DNA of 9,888 bases from a bacterium (GTDB lineage Bacteria; Hydrothermota; UBA3072; B12-G15): positions 1-9,888 of the forward strand of contig QNDZ01000051.1 of NCBI GenBank assembly GCA_003646055.1, written 5' to 3'. The notes beneath the pieces are model-generated. The model had not been told where the DNA came from and ran no database searches. It worked only from the letters and a program-made list of their open reading frames with translations. The translations under genes were made by a program, and so were the position numbers. Below, one piece after another: positions 1-7,065 of this stretch. The stretch's first letter is position 1, and every line of letters starts with the position of its first letter.

Positions 1-1
1 G

Positions 2-370
2 TCAAGGGTAGTTACCCCTGTAAACCCTCCTTACCCCCCGTACGGAAACCTTTGTTGTTCCAGGAACTGACCAGACCTTATTGGGGAAAAAGAATGTATC
101 ACTCTCAATATGAATTACATAAGGGATTCCTTTCAATCTCCTGAAATGGATAAACTCTGCTCCTTCCATGTAGGCAATCCCGTGAAAAACGATGTTTCTC
201 CTGTAAACAACGAACACTTTCACATTATCCAGTATTTTACCATCAACACTGGGGAATACCCTGAGGTAAACATCCTCGTGATTAAAAAAACAAAAATAGA
301 TATTAAGGCCAAGTGGAATGACTATCAGGGCTGTATAAACCAGTGTCCATATAATTACATCCCTCTTCAT
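2..370 (-). CDS. Hypothetical membrane-anchored protein with a small beta-rich outer domain
   Basis: I do not recognise this 122-residue protein. An N-terminal segment, about residues 5-29, is strongly hydrophobic with Lys-Arg before it, so it reads as a signal anchor with the rest outside the cytoplasm. The remaining ~90 residues alternate hydrophobic and polar positions with Gly/Pro turns (VDGKILDNVKVFV, then GAEFIHF, then PGTTKVSVRGVRR). This looks like a single beta-sandwich of the carboxypeptidase-regulatory/Ig type, which is inference from pattern only. The ATG overlaps the pgeF stop in an ATGA arrangement, so it is the last visible gene of the rimO-recJ-pgeF operon and probably translated by coupling. 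Its own ribosome binding site is weak. The stop codon lies at positions 2-4, so the gene is complete. Confidence 0.75.
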   Translation of the reverse strand: MKRDVIIWTLVYTALIVIPLGLNIYFCFFNHEDVYLRVFPSVDGKILDNVKVFVVYRRNIVFHGIAYMEGAEFIHFRRLKGIPYVIHIESDTFFFPNKVWSVPGTTKVSVRGVRRVYRGNYP

Positions 371-1011
371 AGCATACCTGCGGTTATCTGTTTACCCTCA
401 TCACCTTTTCGGTAGGAATAGAAATTTTCAGAATCATATGTTCCCTCAGGGAACAGATGAAACTCTGTTATGCCAAACCTCTCCATCTCCTCAAGGTTTG
501 CCTGAACAAGGTCAAGGTGATACTTTCCATCCCTCAGGTTTATCCCGTTCAATCCCTCTGAATTGAAGAGTTTTCTAACATCGTCCCCAACAACATAGTT
601 TCTACACTCAATAGATGGCCCAAAACCCACTATCCATGAGGAAGGTGGAATACCCATCTTTTTCATCATCAGGAGAAATTTTTGCGGTAATCTTAAAAGC
701 GTTCCCTTCCATCCTACATGGAGGATGCCAAGGATACCTCTGGTATTGTAAAAAATTATTGGGAGGCAGTCTGCTGTTTTCACATATACCATGTTTCCCT
801 TCTCATCCGTCCATATCCCATCACCAATCTGGTCACACCCATCACCTGCATACCTTATTATACCAGAGTGTATCTGTTGAAGTCCGCATTCCTTCTTATG
901 TTCTATCTCCTCAAGTGGATTGAATGTCCTTGTTCCCTGCCAGGCAATAATTCTTCCCTCAATCAAAAACTCATACCAGACCTTTCCATTTTTCTCCTGC
1001 TTTTTCCACAT
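367..1011 (-). CDS. pgeF: Peptidoglycan editing factor PgeF / YfiH-YlmD family (purine nucleoside phosphorylase-like, 'laccase domain') protein
   Basis: This 214-residue protein has the conserved marks of the YfiH/YlmD/LACC1 family (DUF152, old name multi-copper polyphenol oxidase). The putative metal-site residues are His48 in QQIHS, Cys82 in KTADCLP and His98 in ILHVGWKG. Further family motifs are GFGPSIECRNYVVG (129-142), HLDLVQAN and the C-terminal FYSYRKG. Characterised relatives act as purine nucleoside phosphorylases with adenosine deaminase activity. Enterobacterial PgeF keeps L-serine out of the peptidoglycan stem peptide. Which role applies here cannot be told from sequence. It is slightly shorter than common homologues at the N terminus. 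The ATG is preceded by GGAGG five bases upstream, inside the end of recJ, with one base between the recJ stop and this start. The next gene overlaps it by ATGA. Confidence 0.92.
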   Translation of the reverse strand: MWKKQEKNGKVWYEFLIEGRIIAWQGTRTFNPLEEIEHKKECGLQQIHSGIIRYAGDGCDQIGDGIWTDEKGNMVYVKTADCLPIIFYNTRGILGILHVGWKGTLLRLPQKFLLMMKKMGIPPSSWIVGFGPSIECRNYVVGDDVRKLFNSEGLNGINLRDGKYHLDLVQANLEEMERFGITEFHLFPEGTYDSENFYSYRKGDEGKQITAGML

Positions 1012-1012
1012 A

Positions 1013-2683
1013 TCAACCTCCTTCCTTTATGCGAATATCAATCAACTTCAATTTTGTCCCTCCATTTCTGTCTTTGTACACGCTGACAACAAGGTCAACA
1101 TCTGGCCTTTCCTTAATATTATCAAGGTGTTTCAATCCATTAAATCCAAGAACCTCCCTGTGCTCCCTTTCCTTGAGAACCCTGAACCTTATGTGTTCCC
1201 CTTTGAAGTTTTCAGGATATCCAACAACCTTTAAGTCCCTTATAATGAAAACAGGGGAAGGGTTCATTGGTCCAAATGGTTCGAGGGTTTTTATCATGGC
1301 AAGTGTCTTTTCATTAACCTCATCAAGGGAAATCTCCATATCAATATAAACAACCCCCTCAAGGTCTTCAGGAGAGATTTTTTCCTTTACCACGTTGTTA
1401 AATGCGCTCCTGAATTCTTCAAGTTTATCTGACTTCACCACAAGACCAGCAGCCTCCCTGTGCCCACCAAATTCCTCTATCATATCCTCCAGTGATGTGA
1501 GTGTCTCAAAAAGGTCAATGGATGGTGTGCTTCTACCTGAACCCTTCGAAAATTCACCATCCACACTGAAAAGGATTGTGGGTCTGTGAAACCTCTCAAC
1601 CAGTCTTGAGGCAACAATACCTATAACACCCTGATGCCATTCTTCATCCCATAGAACTATACTGCTGTAGTCCTCAATCCCCATCTCCTCCACCTTCTTT
1701 AATGCCCCTTCAAGAATGGACTTCTCTGTGGATTGCCTCTCTTTGTTGTAAAAATCCATCCGCCTTGCAATCTCCATTGCAAGATTCTTATCATAGGTTG
1801 TCAGGAGTTTCACTCCATCACCTGCATGGGAAAGCCTGCCAAGGGCATTAATTCTTGGTCCCAGTATAAATCCAATGTGATGGGTCTTCACAGGTGGAGT
1901 GATACCAGCAACCTCCATTAGTGCCCTTATGCCTGTATTCCTTGTCTTATTAAGCACCTGAAGTCCATGATAGGTAAGTATCCTGTTCTCACCTATCATT
2001 GGCACAACATCTGCAACTGTTCCCATTGCAACAAGGTCAAGTAACCAGAGAACCTCTTTCTGTTCAAGACCATGTGTATATGCAAGGGCAAGTGCAAGTT
2101 TGAATGCAACACCTACACCTGCAAGGTATTTAAAAGGATACCTCTCATCCAGTTTTGGATTTATAATGGCAAAGGCATCAGGAACATGCTCCTTTGGATG
2201 ATGGTGGTCAGTAACAATCACATCTATACTTAGAGAATTTGCATAATCAACTTCCTCAACACCTGAAATCCCACAATCAACCGTTATGATAAGATTTGCA
2301 CCTATCTCACGGGCATAGTCAACCCCTTTCTTTGAAAGCCCATAGCCCTCACTTAACCTTGCAGGTATGTAATAATATACCTTACCCCCCATCTTTTTTA
2401 TTACTCTGTAAAGAAGGGAAACACCTGTTATTCCATCCACATCATAATCTCCATGGAGAAGGATAGGTTTTTTAGTTTTTATGTTGTCCATAATCCTCCC
2501 AATTGCCTTCTCCATGTGGGTAAACATAAAGGGTGAATGCAGGAATCTTAAGGCAGGATTCAAAAATGAGTGAATACTATTATCATCTATTCCCCTGATT
2601 TTCAGCAAGGTGTAAAGAAGGTCATCAATCTCAAATCCTTCTGGAGGAGTGTATCTTCCTTCAGTCCTTATCTTCCATTTCAT
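1013..2683 (-). CDS. recJ: Single-stranded-DNA-specific 5'-3' exonuclease RecJ
   Basis: RecJ degrades single-stranded DNA 5' to 3' in recombination, mismatch and base excision repair, using two divalent metals. The 556-residue protein shows the DHH phosphoesterase motifs in order: HGDYDVDG (77-84), VDCGISG (135-141), TDHHHP (158-163), then the core GPRINALGR (275-283). The DHHA1 half has HQGVIGIVASR (350-360), GSGRS (381-385) and the nucleic-acid binding FGGHREAAGL (405-414). The last ~115 residues fit the OB-like RecJ C-terminal domain. Length matches short bacterial RecJ without extra C-terminal domains. All visible catalytic Asp/His residues are present, so it should be active. Its ATG lies 23 bases inside the preceding SLH-like gene, with a purine-rich GGAAAT stretch upstream, pointing to coupled translation. 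Confidence 0.97.
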   Translation of the reverse strand: MKWKIRTEGRYTPPEGFEIDDLLYTLLKIRGIDDNSIHSFLNPALRFLHSPFMFTHMEKAIGRIMDNIKTKKPILLHGDYDVDGITGVSLLYRVIKKMGGKVYYYIPARLSEGYGLSKKGVDYAREIGANLIITVDCGISGVEEVDYANSLSIDVIVTDHHHPKEHVPDAFAIINPKLDERYPFKYLAGVGVAFKLALALAYTHGLEQKEVLWLLDLVAMGTVADVVPMIGENRILTYHGLQVLNKTRNTGIRALMEVAGITPPVKTHHIGFILGPRINALGRLSHAGDGVKLLTTYDKNLAMEIARRMDFYNKERQSTEKSILEGALKKVEEMGIEDYSSIVLWDEEWHQGVIGIVASRLVERFHRPTILFSVDGEFSKGSGRSTPSIDLFETLTSLEDMIEEFGGHREAAGLVVKSDKLEEFRSAFNNVVKEKISPEDLEGVVYIDMEISLDEVNEKTLAMIKTLEPFGPMNPSPVFIIRDLKVVGYPENFKGEHIRFRVLKEREHREVLGFNGLKHLDNIKERPDVDLVVSVYKDRNGGTKLKLIDIRIKEGG

Positions 2684-3176
2684 TCAATTTCCTTATCCTT
2701 TTTAAAGCATTCACTGCCTCATCCAGATAAACTGGTGAGTCAGGCATGAACCTCTTATCATTGAGTTTAATTAGGTCCAGACCAAGACAGAGTTTGACTG
2801 CATTCAGATAATAGGCATCAGAAGGTACATCAGGTGGAATCCTCACCTCCCTGTAAAGCCCTTCAAGCCCTTTTTCAAAAACAATCCTTGAAAGCACAAT
2901 GGCAAACTGGAAACGCCTGACTGTATCAGCCCCATAAAAGCCAAATTCCGTTCCAGGAAAAATTCCCTTTTTTATCACGAATGAATGATAGTTGCTACCC
3001 TGGAAACCATAAAACTCTGAAACCAGCCTTGCAAGTTTTTCCCTTGTTAAAACAACCCTCTCCTCTATCTCAGGGGGTGTGGGCTTAACCCTGACTTCCT
3101 GTCTTTTGCACCCTGTCCCCGATAAGTTCATAATCAAGGGAATCAACAATATAAGCCTCTTCAAAATCTCCCTCAT
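2661..3176 (-). CDS. Putative lipoprotein or secreted protein with SLH-like repeats
   Basis: With the chosen ATG this is a 171-residue protein. Residues 1-23 (Arg/Lys-rich start, then LILLIPLIMNL, then GTGC) form a signal peptide with a lipobox-like Cys23. The -3 position is Gly, not Leu, so lipidation is doubtful. The rest resembles S-layer homology (SLH) modules: LTREKLARLV (43-52), then IKKGIFPGTEF with VRRFQFAIVLSRI (86-98), then a better module with DVPSDAYYLNAVK, GLDLIKLNDKRFMPD and DEAVNALKRI. SLH modules bind secondary cell-wall polymers, but the match here is divergent and the function unknown. The start is set by AGGGGTGA six bases upstream and by the signal peptide, although the frame stays open to a further ATG at 3263. 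This start overlaps the end of rimO by 92 bases; the stop overlaps recJ by 23. Confidence 0.72.
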   Translation of the reverse strand: MREILKRLILLIPLIMNLSGTGCKRQEVRVKPTPPEIEERVVLTREKLARLVSEFYGFQGSNYHSFVIKKGIFPGTEFGFYGADTVRRFQFAIVLSRIVFEKGLEGLYREVRIPPDVPSDAYYLNAVKLCLGLDLIKLNDKRFMPDSPVYLDEAVNALKRIRKLNEMEDKD

Positions 3177-4383
3177 TGCATTCACCCCTGATCCAGACAA
3201 TATTGTCAATTTCAGGTGCATCGTATTGTGTCCTTCCATAAAACTCTCCTTCCTCTTCTCCATCTATAAGCACCTTAACACTCTTACCAATAAACTCCTG
3301 ATTCTTCTCTCGTGAGATTTTACCAGAAAGTTTCATTAATTCAACCAGCCTTTTCTCCTTGATTTTATCAGGAAGGTCTTTTTTACTGTAAAGTGCTGTC
3401 CCCTCTTCATGATAGTATGGGAAAAGCCCTATCCTTTCAATCCTGTATGTATTCAGAAACTCAATCAACTCATTAAAGTCTTTATCTGTTTCATCTGGAG
3501 AACCAACAATGAATGTGCTACGAATAAAGAAATTCCCTGCATCCCTGATTTGCTCAACAATCCTTTCAACATCCTTTTTTCCGTATCCCCTCTTCATGCT
3601 TTTAAGGACCTTTGTAGAGACATGCTGAAAAGGTATATCAATATATTTCACTATGTTTTCTTCTTCTTTAAGAACCTTCAACAATTCAGGATAGAATGTT
3701 GTTGGATAGAGATACATCACCCTTATCCATCCATTGAACACTCCACTGAGTTTCTGGAGTAATACATGGAGCATCTGCCTTCCATATATATCAACACCAT
3801 ACCTGGATGTATCCTGGGCAACAAGGATTATCTCCCTTACATGTTCAGGAAGGGTTTGAACCTCTTTTAAGATTATTTCTATTGGTTTTGACCTGTATCT
3901 CCCCTTTATATGCGGTATTGTGCAGAATGCACACCTGTGATTACATCCATCTGCAATTTTTATGTATCTGTAATGGGGAGGGGTAAAATGGGATACCTCT
4001 GAAGGATTGAACCCTATGATAAACCTCTCCCTTGATTTAACAATCTTCCCTTCTAAAAAGTCCGAAAACCTGGAAAATTCAGGTATTCTCAAAACCCCTA
4101 TTATATTCCTGTGCCTTATCAAGTTTCTGTCCACCCTCATGGGAAGGCAGCCTGTAACAATGATTTTTTTACCCATATCAATATACTTATTGATGGTGTC
4201 AACAGAGGCAGCAACCGCGGATATAATAAATGCACATGTGTTAACAACTATAAGATCTGCCTCTTCAGGGTCTTTTTTGAATTCAAGGCCAGCCTTCTCC
4301 ATCTCCCTGACAATGAACTCACTATCAGAGATGTTCTTTGGGCATCCAAGCACTTCAACATAAAAACCCTTGAAAGTTTTCAT
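3085..4383 (-). CDS. rimO: Ribosomal protein S12 methylthiotransferase RimO
   Basis: RimO is a radical-SAM enzyme that adds a methylthio group to a conserved Asp of ribosomal protein S12. From the ATG at 4383 the protein has 432 residues. The N-terminal UPF0004 domain carries three cluster cysteines: Cys14 in LGCPKN, Cys50 in NTCAF and Cys79 in TGCLP. The radical-SAM cluster is Cys147, Cys151 and Cys154 in DGCNHRCAFCTIP, followed by KGRYRSKPIE. The C-terminal ~60 residues form a TRAM domain with the RimO-type signature GRTQYDAPEIDN. LGCPKN and the TRAM ending separate it from MiaB. An alternative TTG start at 4401 adds six residues (MHNIKG) but has no ribosome binding site. ATG 4383 also lacks one, which fits a leaderless mRNA. 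It heads the operon with the SLH-like gene, recJ and pgeF. Confidence 0.95.
   Translation of the reverse strand: MKTFKGFYVEVLGCPKNISDSEFIVREMEKAGLEFKKDPEEADLIVVNTCAFIISAVAASVDTINKYIDMGKKIIVTGCLPMRVDRNLIRHRNIIGVLRIPEFSRFSDFLEGKIVKSRERFIIGFNPSEVSHFTPPHYRYIKIADGCNHRCAFCTIPHIKGRYRSKPIEIILKEVQTLPEHVREIILVAQDTSRYGVDIYGRQMLHVLLQKLSGVFNGWIRVMYLYPTTFYPELLKVLKEEENIVKYIDIPFQHVSTKVLKSMKRGYGKKDVERIVEQIRDAGNFFIRSTFIVGSPDETDKDFNELIEFLNTYRIERIGLFPYYHEEGTALYSKKDLPDKIKEKRLVELMKLSGKISREKNQEFIGKSVKVLIDGEEEGEFYGRTQYDAPEIDNIVWIRGECNEGDFEEAYIVDSLDYELIGDRVQKTGSQG
3182..3189 (-). promoter_or_regulatory. Ribosome binding site that decides the start of the SLH-like gene
   Basis: AGGGGTGA sits with a six-base gap before the ATG at 3176 and lies inside the rimO coding region. 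It favours this start over the longer in-frame ATG at 3263, which would put the signal peptide in the middle of the protein. Confidence 0.6.
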
Positions 4384-4397
4384 ACCTTTAATATTAT
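4370..4397 (+). promoter_or_regulatory. Predicted sigma-70-type promoter for the rhomboid gene
   Basis: TTGAAA at 4370-4375 and TATTAT at 4392-4397 are separated by 16 bases, each five of six to consensus. The rhomboid ATG begins ten bases after the -10, so transcription would start at or a few bases before the ATG. This fits the absence of a ribosome binding site. The promoter overlaps the 5' end of rimO on the other strand. It is a consensus match by eye only. Confidence 0.5.
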
Positions 4398-4398
4398 G
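4393..4398 (-). promoter_or_regulatory. Possible -10 element for rimO, back to back with the rhomboid -10
   Basis: On the minus strand positions 4398-4393 read CATAAT, five of six to the -10 consensus. This is one base offset from the plus-strand TATTAT. Nine bases separate it from the rimO ATG at 4383, the same spacing as on the rhomboid side. I see no good -35 at 16-18 bases on the minus strand, so this call is weak. Confidence 0.3.
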
Positions 4399-4406
4399 CA
4401 ACTGTC

Positions 4407-5000
4407 ATGTTTGTGCCAGTGAAGGACAATGTAAAAAAGAAAAGATTCCCATTTATCACCATAATCATTGTGGTTGTGAACATATGCTTATTTTTCCTTC
4501 TTGAACCTGATACGGGCTTGATGCTCATACCTTCTTCATTCAAGACCCCAGGTATAAAACTTGTTTTTTCAACGTTCACCTCCATGTTTCTACATGGGTC
4601 AATCCTCCATCTTGCCGGTAATATGCTCTTTTTACTAATCTTTGGAATGAGTGTGGAGGGAAAGATTGGGCATACAGGTTTTCTGATTCTCTACCTGCTC
4701 AGCGGTATTTTTGCATCCCTCTTTTACACTGCCTTTAACACAGAATCAAGCATCCCTGTACTTGGTTCAAGTGGAGCAATATCAGGGATTATGGGTGCAT
4801 ATACAATTTATTTTCTCAAAAGGAAAATTCTTGTACTATTTCCACTTCCACCATTCAAGGCATGGATAGGTGTATGGATTTTCATTCTCCTCTGGATAGG
4901 TCTCCAGTTCATGAACCTCCACAGTTCAGGCGTGGCTGTGCTTGCTCATCTTGGGGGTTTTGCCTTTGGCCTTGTATCCTCAGGTGCATTTAGAACTTAA
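4407..5000 (+). CDS. Rhomboid family intramembrane serine protease
   Basis: Rhomboids cut transmembrane proteins inside or next to the membrane. This 197-residue protein has about six hydrophobic segments. The family motifs are HGSILHLAGN (63-72) in the second segment, GSSG (120-123) with catalytic Ser122, and HLGG (181-184) with catalytic His181, so the Ser-His dyad is complete. It is the minimal six-helix form without an extra cytoplasmic domain. The N terminus MFVPVKDN, then KRFPFIT, is the usual beginning of this subfamily and supports the ATG at 4407, even though no Shine-Dalgarno precedes it. It is a lone plus-strand gene between two minus-strand operons: 23 bases from rimO and overlapping the 3' end of ctp by 11 bases. 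The substrate is unknown. Confidence 0.95.
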   Translation: MFVPVKDNVKKKRFPFITIIIVVVNICLFFLLEPDTGLMLIPSSFKTPGIKLVFSTFTSMFLHGSILHLAGNMLFLLIFGMSVEGKIGHTGFLILYLLSGIFASLFYTAFNTESSIPVLGSSGAISGIMGAYTIYFLKRKILVLFPLPPFKAWIGVWIFILLWIGLQFMNLHSSGVAVLAHLGGFAFGLVSSGAFRT

Positions 5001-6441
5001 ACACATCCCTGTAATCCTTGCACCTCTTCAGTAGTTTCCTGGCAAAATTGAACTGGTTATCATTCTCGAGTAGTGCCCTGTACTTCCCTTTTGTCCCCCA
5101 TTTATTCTCAAAAAGTTGCATTCTCAGATAGTACTTAATTGTATCCTCTGCATTCTTCCATTCCTTATCAGTAAACTCAACCTTATTCTTTTTTACATAT
5201 GTTTTGAATTCATTCAGTATTTCACTATTCACATCCTTGAAGTCATCCTTATGCTGTTTCATATAATGAACACTGAACTTGAAGAACAGATTTTTGTTCC
5301 TCAGTTTTGCAACAATTTTTTCAAGTTTTGGATAGGGGATTATTGTGTCAGGGGTTATACCCCCTCCACCATGAACAACCCTCTTCATCCTGAGGGTATA
5401 AAAGGTCTTCGCAGTATCCTTTGCAGAGAATGATTTATCTATTCCCCTACCCGAGGGTGTGTACCACAGGGCAGTTGTCAATTTCAATGCCCCATCAGAA
5501 AGTGGCCATATCTTCTGAACAGAGCCTTTACCAAATGTTTTCATCCCAACTATAAGCCCCCTATCCCAATCCTGAATAGCACCACTCACAATCTCAGAGG
5601 CACTTGCACTCCCACCATCAACAAGAACAACCAGTGGAAACTTTTCAAACCTGTTTCCATGAGAGGTCATTGTCTGTGAACTTCTCCTCCCCTTTGTGGA
5701 AACAACAATCTTACCCTTGTCAATAAACAGGGATGCAATCTCCACAGCCTGAATCAGGAGACCACCAGGGTTTGACCTGAGGTCAAGCACTATACCCTTA
5801 ACCCCCTGAGAGAGAAGGTCTTGTATTGCCTCTTTTGTTTCAGTATAGGCATTCCCACTGAAATCAGAGAGCCTTATATAGCCAACCCCATCAATATTCC
5901 CGTAATAGGGCACGGCATTTATCCTTATCACATCCCTGATTATTGGAACATCAAAGGGTTCCTCCCCTTCCCTCTGAATTGTGAGAACACACTTTGTTCC
6001 TGGCTTACCCCTCATCCTCTTAACACCTTCATTTATGCTCATGTCTTTTGTATCAACACCATCTATTTTGACTATCACATCACCAGGAAGGATACCAGCC
6101 CTGTATGCAGGTGTTCCCTCTATTGGTGCAATAATGGTGATGTAATTACCCATTTTTGCTATCTGTATCCCCAGTCCACCAAACTCACCCTCTGTCTTCA
6201 CCTGGAGTTCCTTGTATTCCTGGGCAGTAAGATAAACAGAATGGGGGTCAAGGTCTTTCAACATCCCCTTTATGGCATTCAGATAAAGGGAATCTATGGA
6301 TACAGACTTAACATAATTATCCCTGACTATCCTGGATATATCCTGTATTATCCTCATATAGAGGAAGGGGGTTATGGTGGATGCAACAATACCGGTGAAA
6401 ACAAAGACCAGAACAGCAATAAGCAATAACTTCTTTTTCAT
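4990..6441 (-). CDS. ctp: S41 family C-terminal processing peptidase (CtpA/CtpB/Prc-like)
   Basis: This secreted or membrane-anchored PDZ protease trims C-terminal tails of envelope proteins. Of 483 residues, 1-20 (MKKK followed by a hydrophobic run) are a signal peptide or anchor. The PDZ domain covers about 85-160, with GGLGIQI and AGILPGDVI. The S41 core runs about 185-370 and contains VLDLRSNPGG (218-227), Ser280 in GGSASASE, and Lys305 and Gln309 in GKGSVQ. The Ser-to-Lys spacing of 25 and Lys-to-Gln spacing of 4 equal those of Bacillus CtpB, so the catalytic triad is intact. After ITPD comes a ~110-residue charged helical C-terminal region that simple CtpA proteins lack. The ATG overlaps the tmk stop by ATGA and has AGGGAGG upstream. 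The stop overlaps the rhomboid stop tail to tail. Confidence 0.95.
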   Translation of the reverse strand: MKKKLLLIAVLVFVFTGIVASTITPFLYMRIIQDISRIVRDNYVKSVSIDSLYLNAIKGMLKDLDPHSVYLTAQEYKELQVKTEGEFGGLGIQIAKMGNYITIIAPIEGTPAYRAGILPGDVIVKIDGVDTKDMSINEGVKRMRGKPGTKCVLTIQREGEEPFDVPIIRDVIRINAVPYYGNIDGVGYIRLSDFSGNAYTETKEAIQDLLSQGVKGIVLDLRSNPGGLLIQAVEIASLFIDKGKIVVSTKGRRSSQTMTSHGNRFEKFPLVVLVDGGSASASEIVSGAIQDWDRGLIVGMKTFGKGSVQKIWPLSDGALKLTTALWYTPSGRGIDKSFSAKDTAKTFYTLRMKRVVHGGGGITPDTIIPYPKLEKIVAKLRNKNLFFKFSVHYMKQHKDDFKDVNSEILNEFKTYVKKNKVEFTDKEWKNAEDTIKYYLRMQLFENKWGTKGKYRALLENDNQFNFARKLLKRCKDYRDVFKF

Positions 6442-7064
6442 GTTTCCTCCCTTATTTTTAACATCTCCTCTATCCTTTCCCTGATTTTATCATGTATTTT
6501 TTCAACGGGAAGCGTTCCATCAATTACAAGAAATCTTTCTCTCTCCATATCAGCAATCTTCAGGTACATCTCCCTCACCCTCTTATGAAACTCCATTGCC
6601 TCTCCCTCTAGCCTATCAAGGCTTTTCAGTCGTGAAAGCCCCACTTCAACAGGAAGGTCAAGGAGTATGGTAATATCTGGCAAAAGACTGAAGGCAGGAA
6701 GTTTTCTCAGTTCCATAATGGTCTCAAATGGAATCCTTCTACCTGCACCCTGATATGCAATGGTGGAATCAAAATATCTATCCGAGATAACTATGTTCCC
6801 CTGTTCAAGGTTTGGCTTTATAACATATTCCAGATTGTTTGCCCTATCAGCAAGATACAAAAACAGTTCGCACCATGGGGACAATTCACTCTTTCTATCA
6901 AGAAGAATCTCTCTAATCCTTATACCAGAAGAAGTCCCTCCAGGCTCTCTTGTCAGCACAACTGTGTATCCTTTTTTCTCAAGGAATTCCTTTAATTTAT
7001 TGGCCTGGAGGGACTTACCTGAACCCTCAACACCTTCAAAGGTGATGAAAAGCCCTTTATTTAT
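6438..7064 (-). CDS. tmk: Thymidylate kinase (dTMP kinase), apparent AUA start
   Basis: Tmk phosphorylates dTMP to dTDP with ATP, an essential step for dTTP. Read from ATA at 7064 the protein has 208 residues, normal for the family. It starts MNKGLFITFEG and has the P-loop GVEGSGKS (11-18), TREPGGT (38-44), the DR motif SDRYFDSTIAYQGAGR and a lid region (SLDRLEGEAMEFHKRV). The first ATG/GTG/TTG in frame is GTG at 6959, which would remove the first 35 residues including the whole P-loop. Upstream the frame is open only to a TAA at 7109-7107 and holds no canonical start. ATA is preceded by AAGGAG with a seven-base gap, and gives exactly the expected N terminus. The residue after GKS is Leu instead of the usual Thr. 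It follows ino1 by one base and overlaps ctp by ATGA. Confidence 0.9.
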   Translation of the reverse strand: MNKGLFITFEGVEGSGKSLQANKLKEFLEKKGYTVVLTREPGGTSSGIRIREILLDRKSELSPWCELFLYLADRANNLEYVIKPNLEQGNIVISDRYFDSTIAYQGAGRRIPFETIMELRKLPAFSLLPDITILLDLPVEVGLSRLKSLDRLEGEAMEFHKRVREMYLKIADMERERFLVIDGTLPVEKIHDKIRERIEEMLKIREET

Positions 7065-7065
7065 A

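Noticed and set aside
367..1011. Multi-copper polyphenol oxidase (laccase) function for PgeF
   Set aside because: The laccase label is historical. The family's His/Cys metal site and characterised members point to purine nucleoside chemistry or peptidoglycan editing.
2661..3263. Longer version of the SLH-like protein starting at 3263
   Set aside because: It overlaps rimO by 179 bases, places the signal peptide about 30 residues in, and ignores the ribosome binding site before 3176.
3085..4401. RimO starting at TTG 4401
   Set aside because: The extra six residues are not family-like and no Shine-Dalgarno precedes TTG. ATG 4383 is simpler, although not proven.
4990..5010. Intrinsic terminator between rhomboid and ctp
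   Set aside because: The TTAGAACTTAAA stretch is only a short imperfect palindrome with no GC-rich stem or T-run.
5821..6429. 202-codon plus-strand open frame opposite ctp
   Set aside because: It is antisense to a clearly coding protease gene and its translation, rich in Cys, His, Ile and Tyr, resembles no protein. It is a frame shadow.
6438..6959. Tmk starting at GTG 6959 (173 residues)
   Set aside because: It would lose the complete P-loop and first strand, which are encoded directly upstream in frame. The 208-residue form matches the family length.
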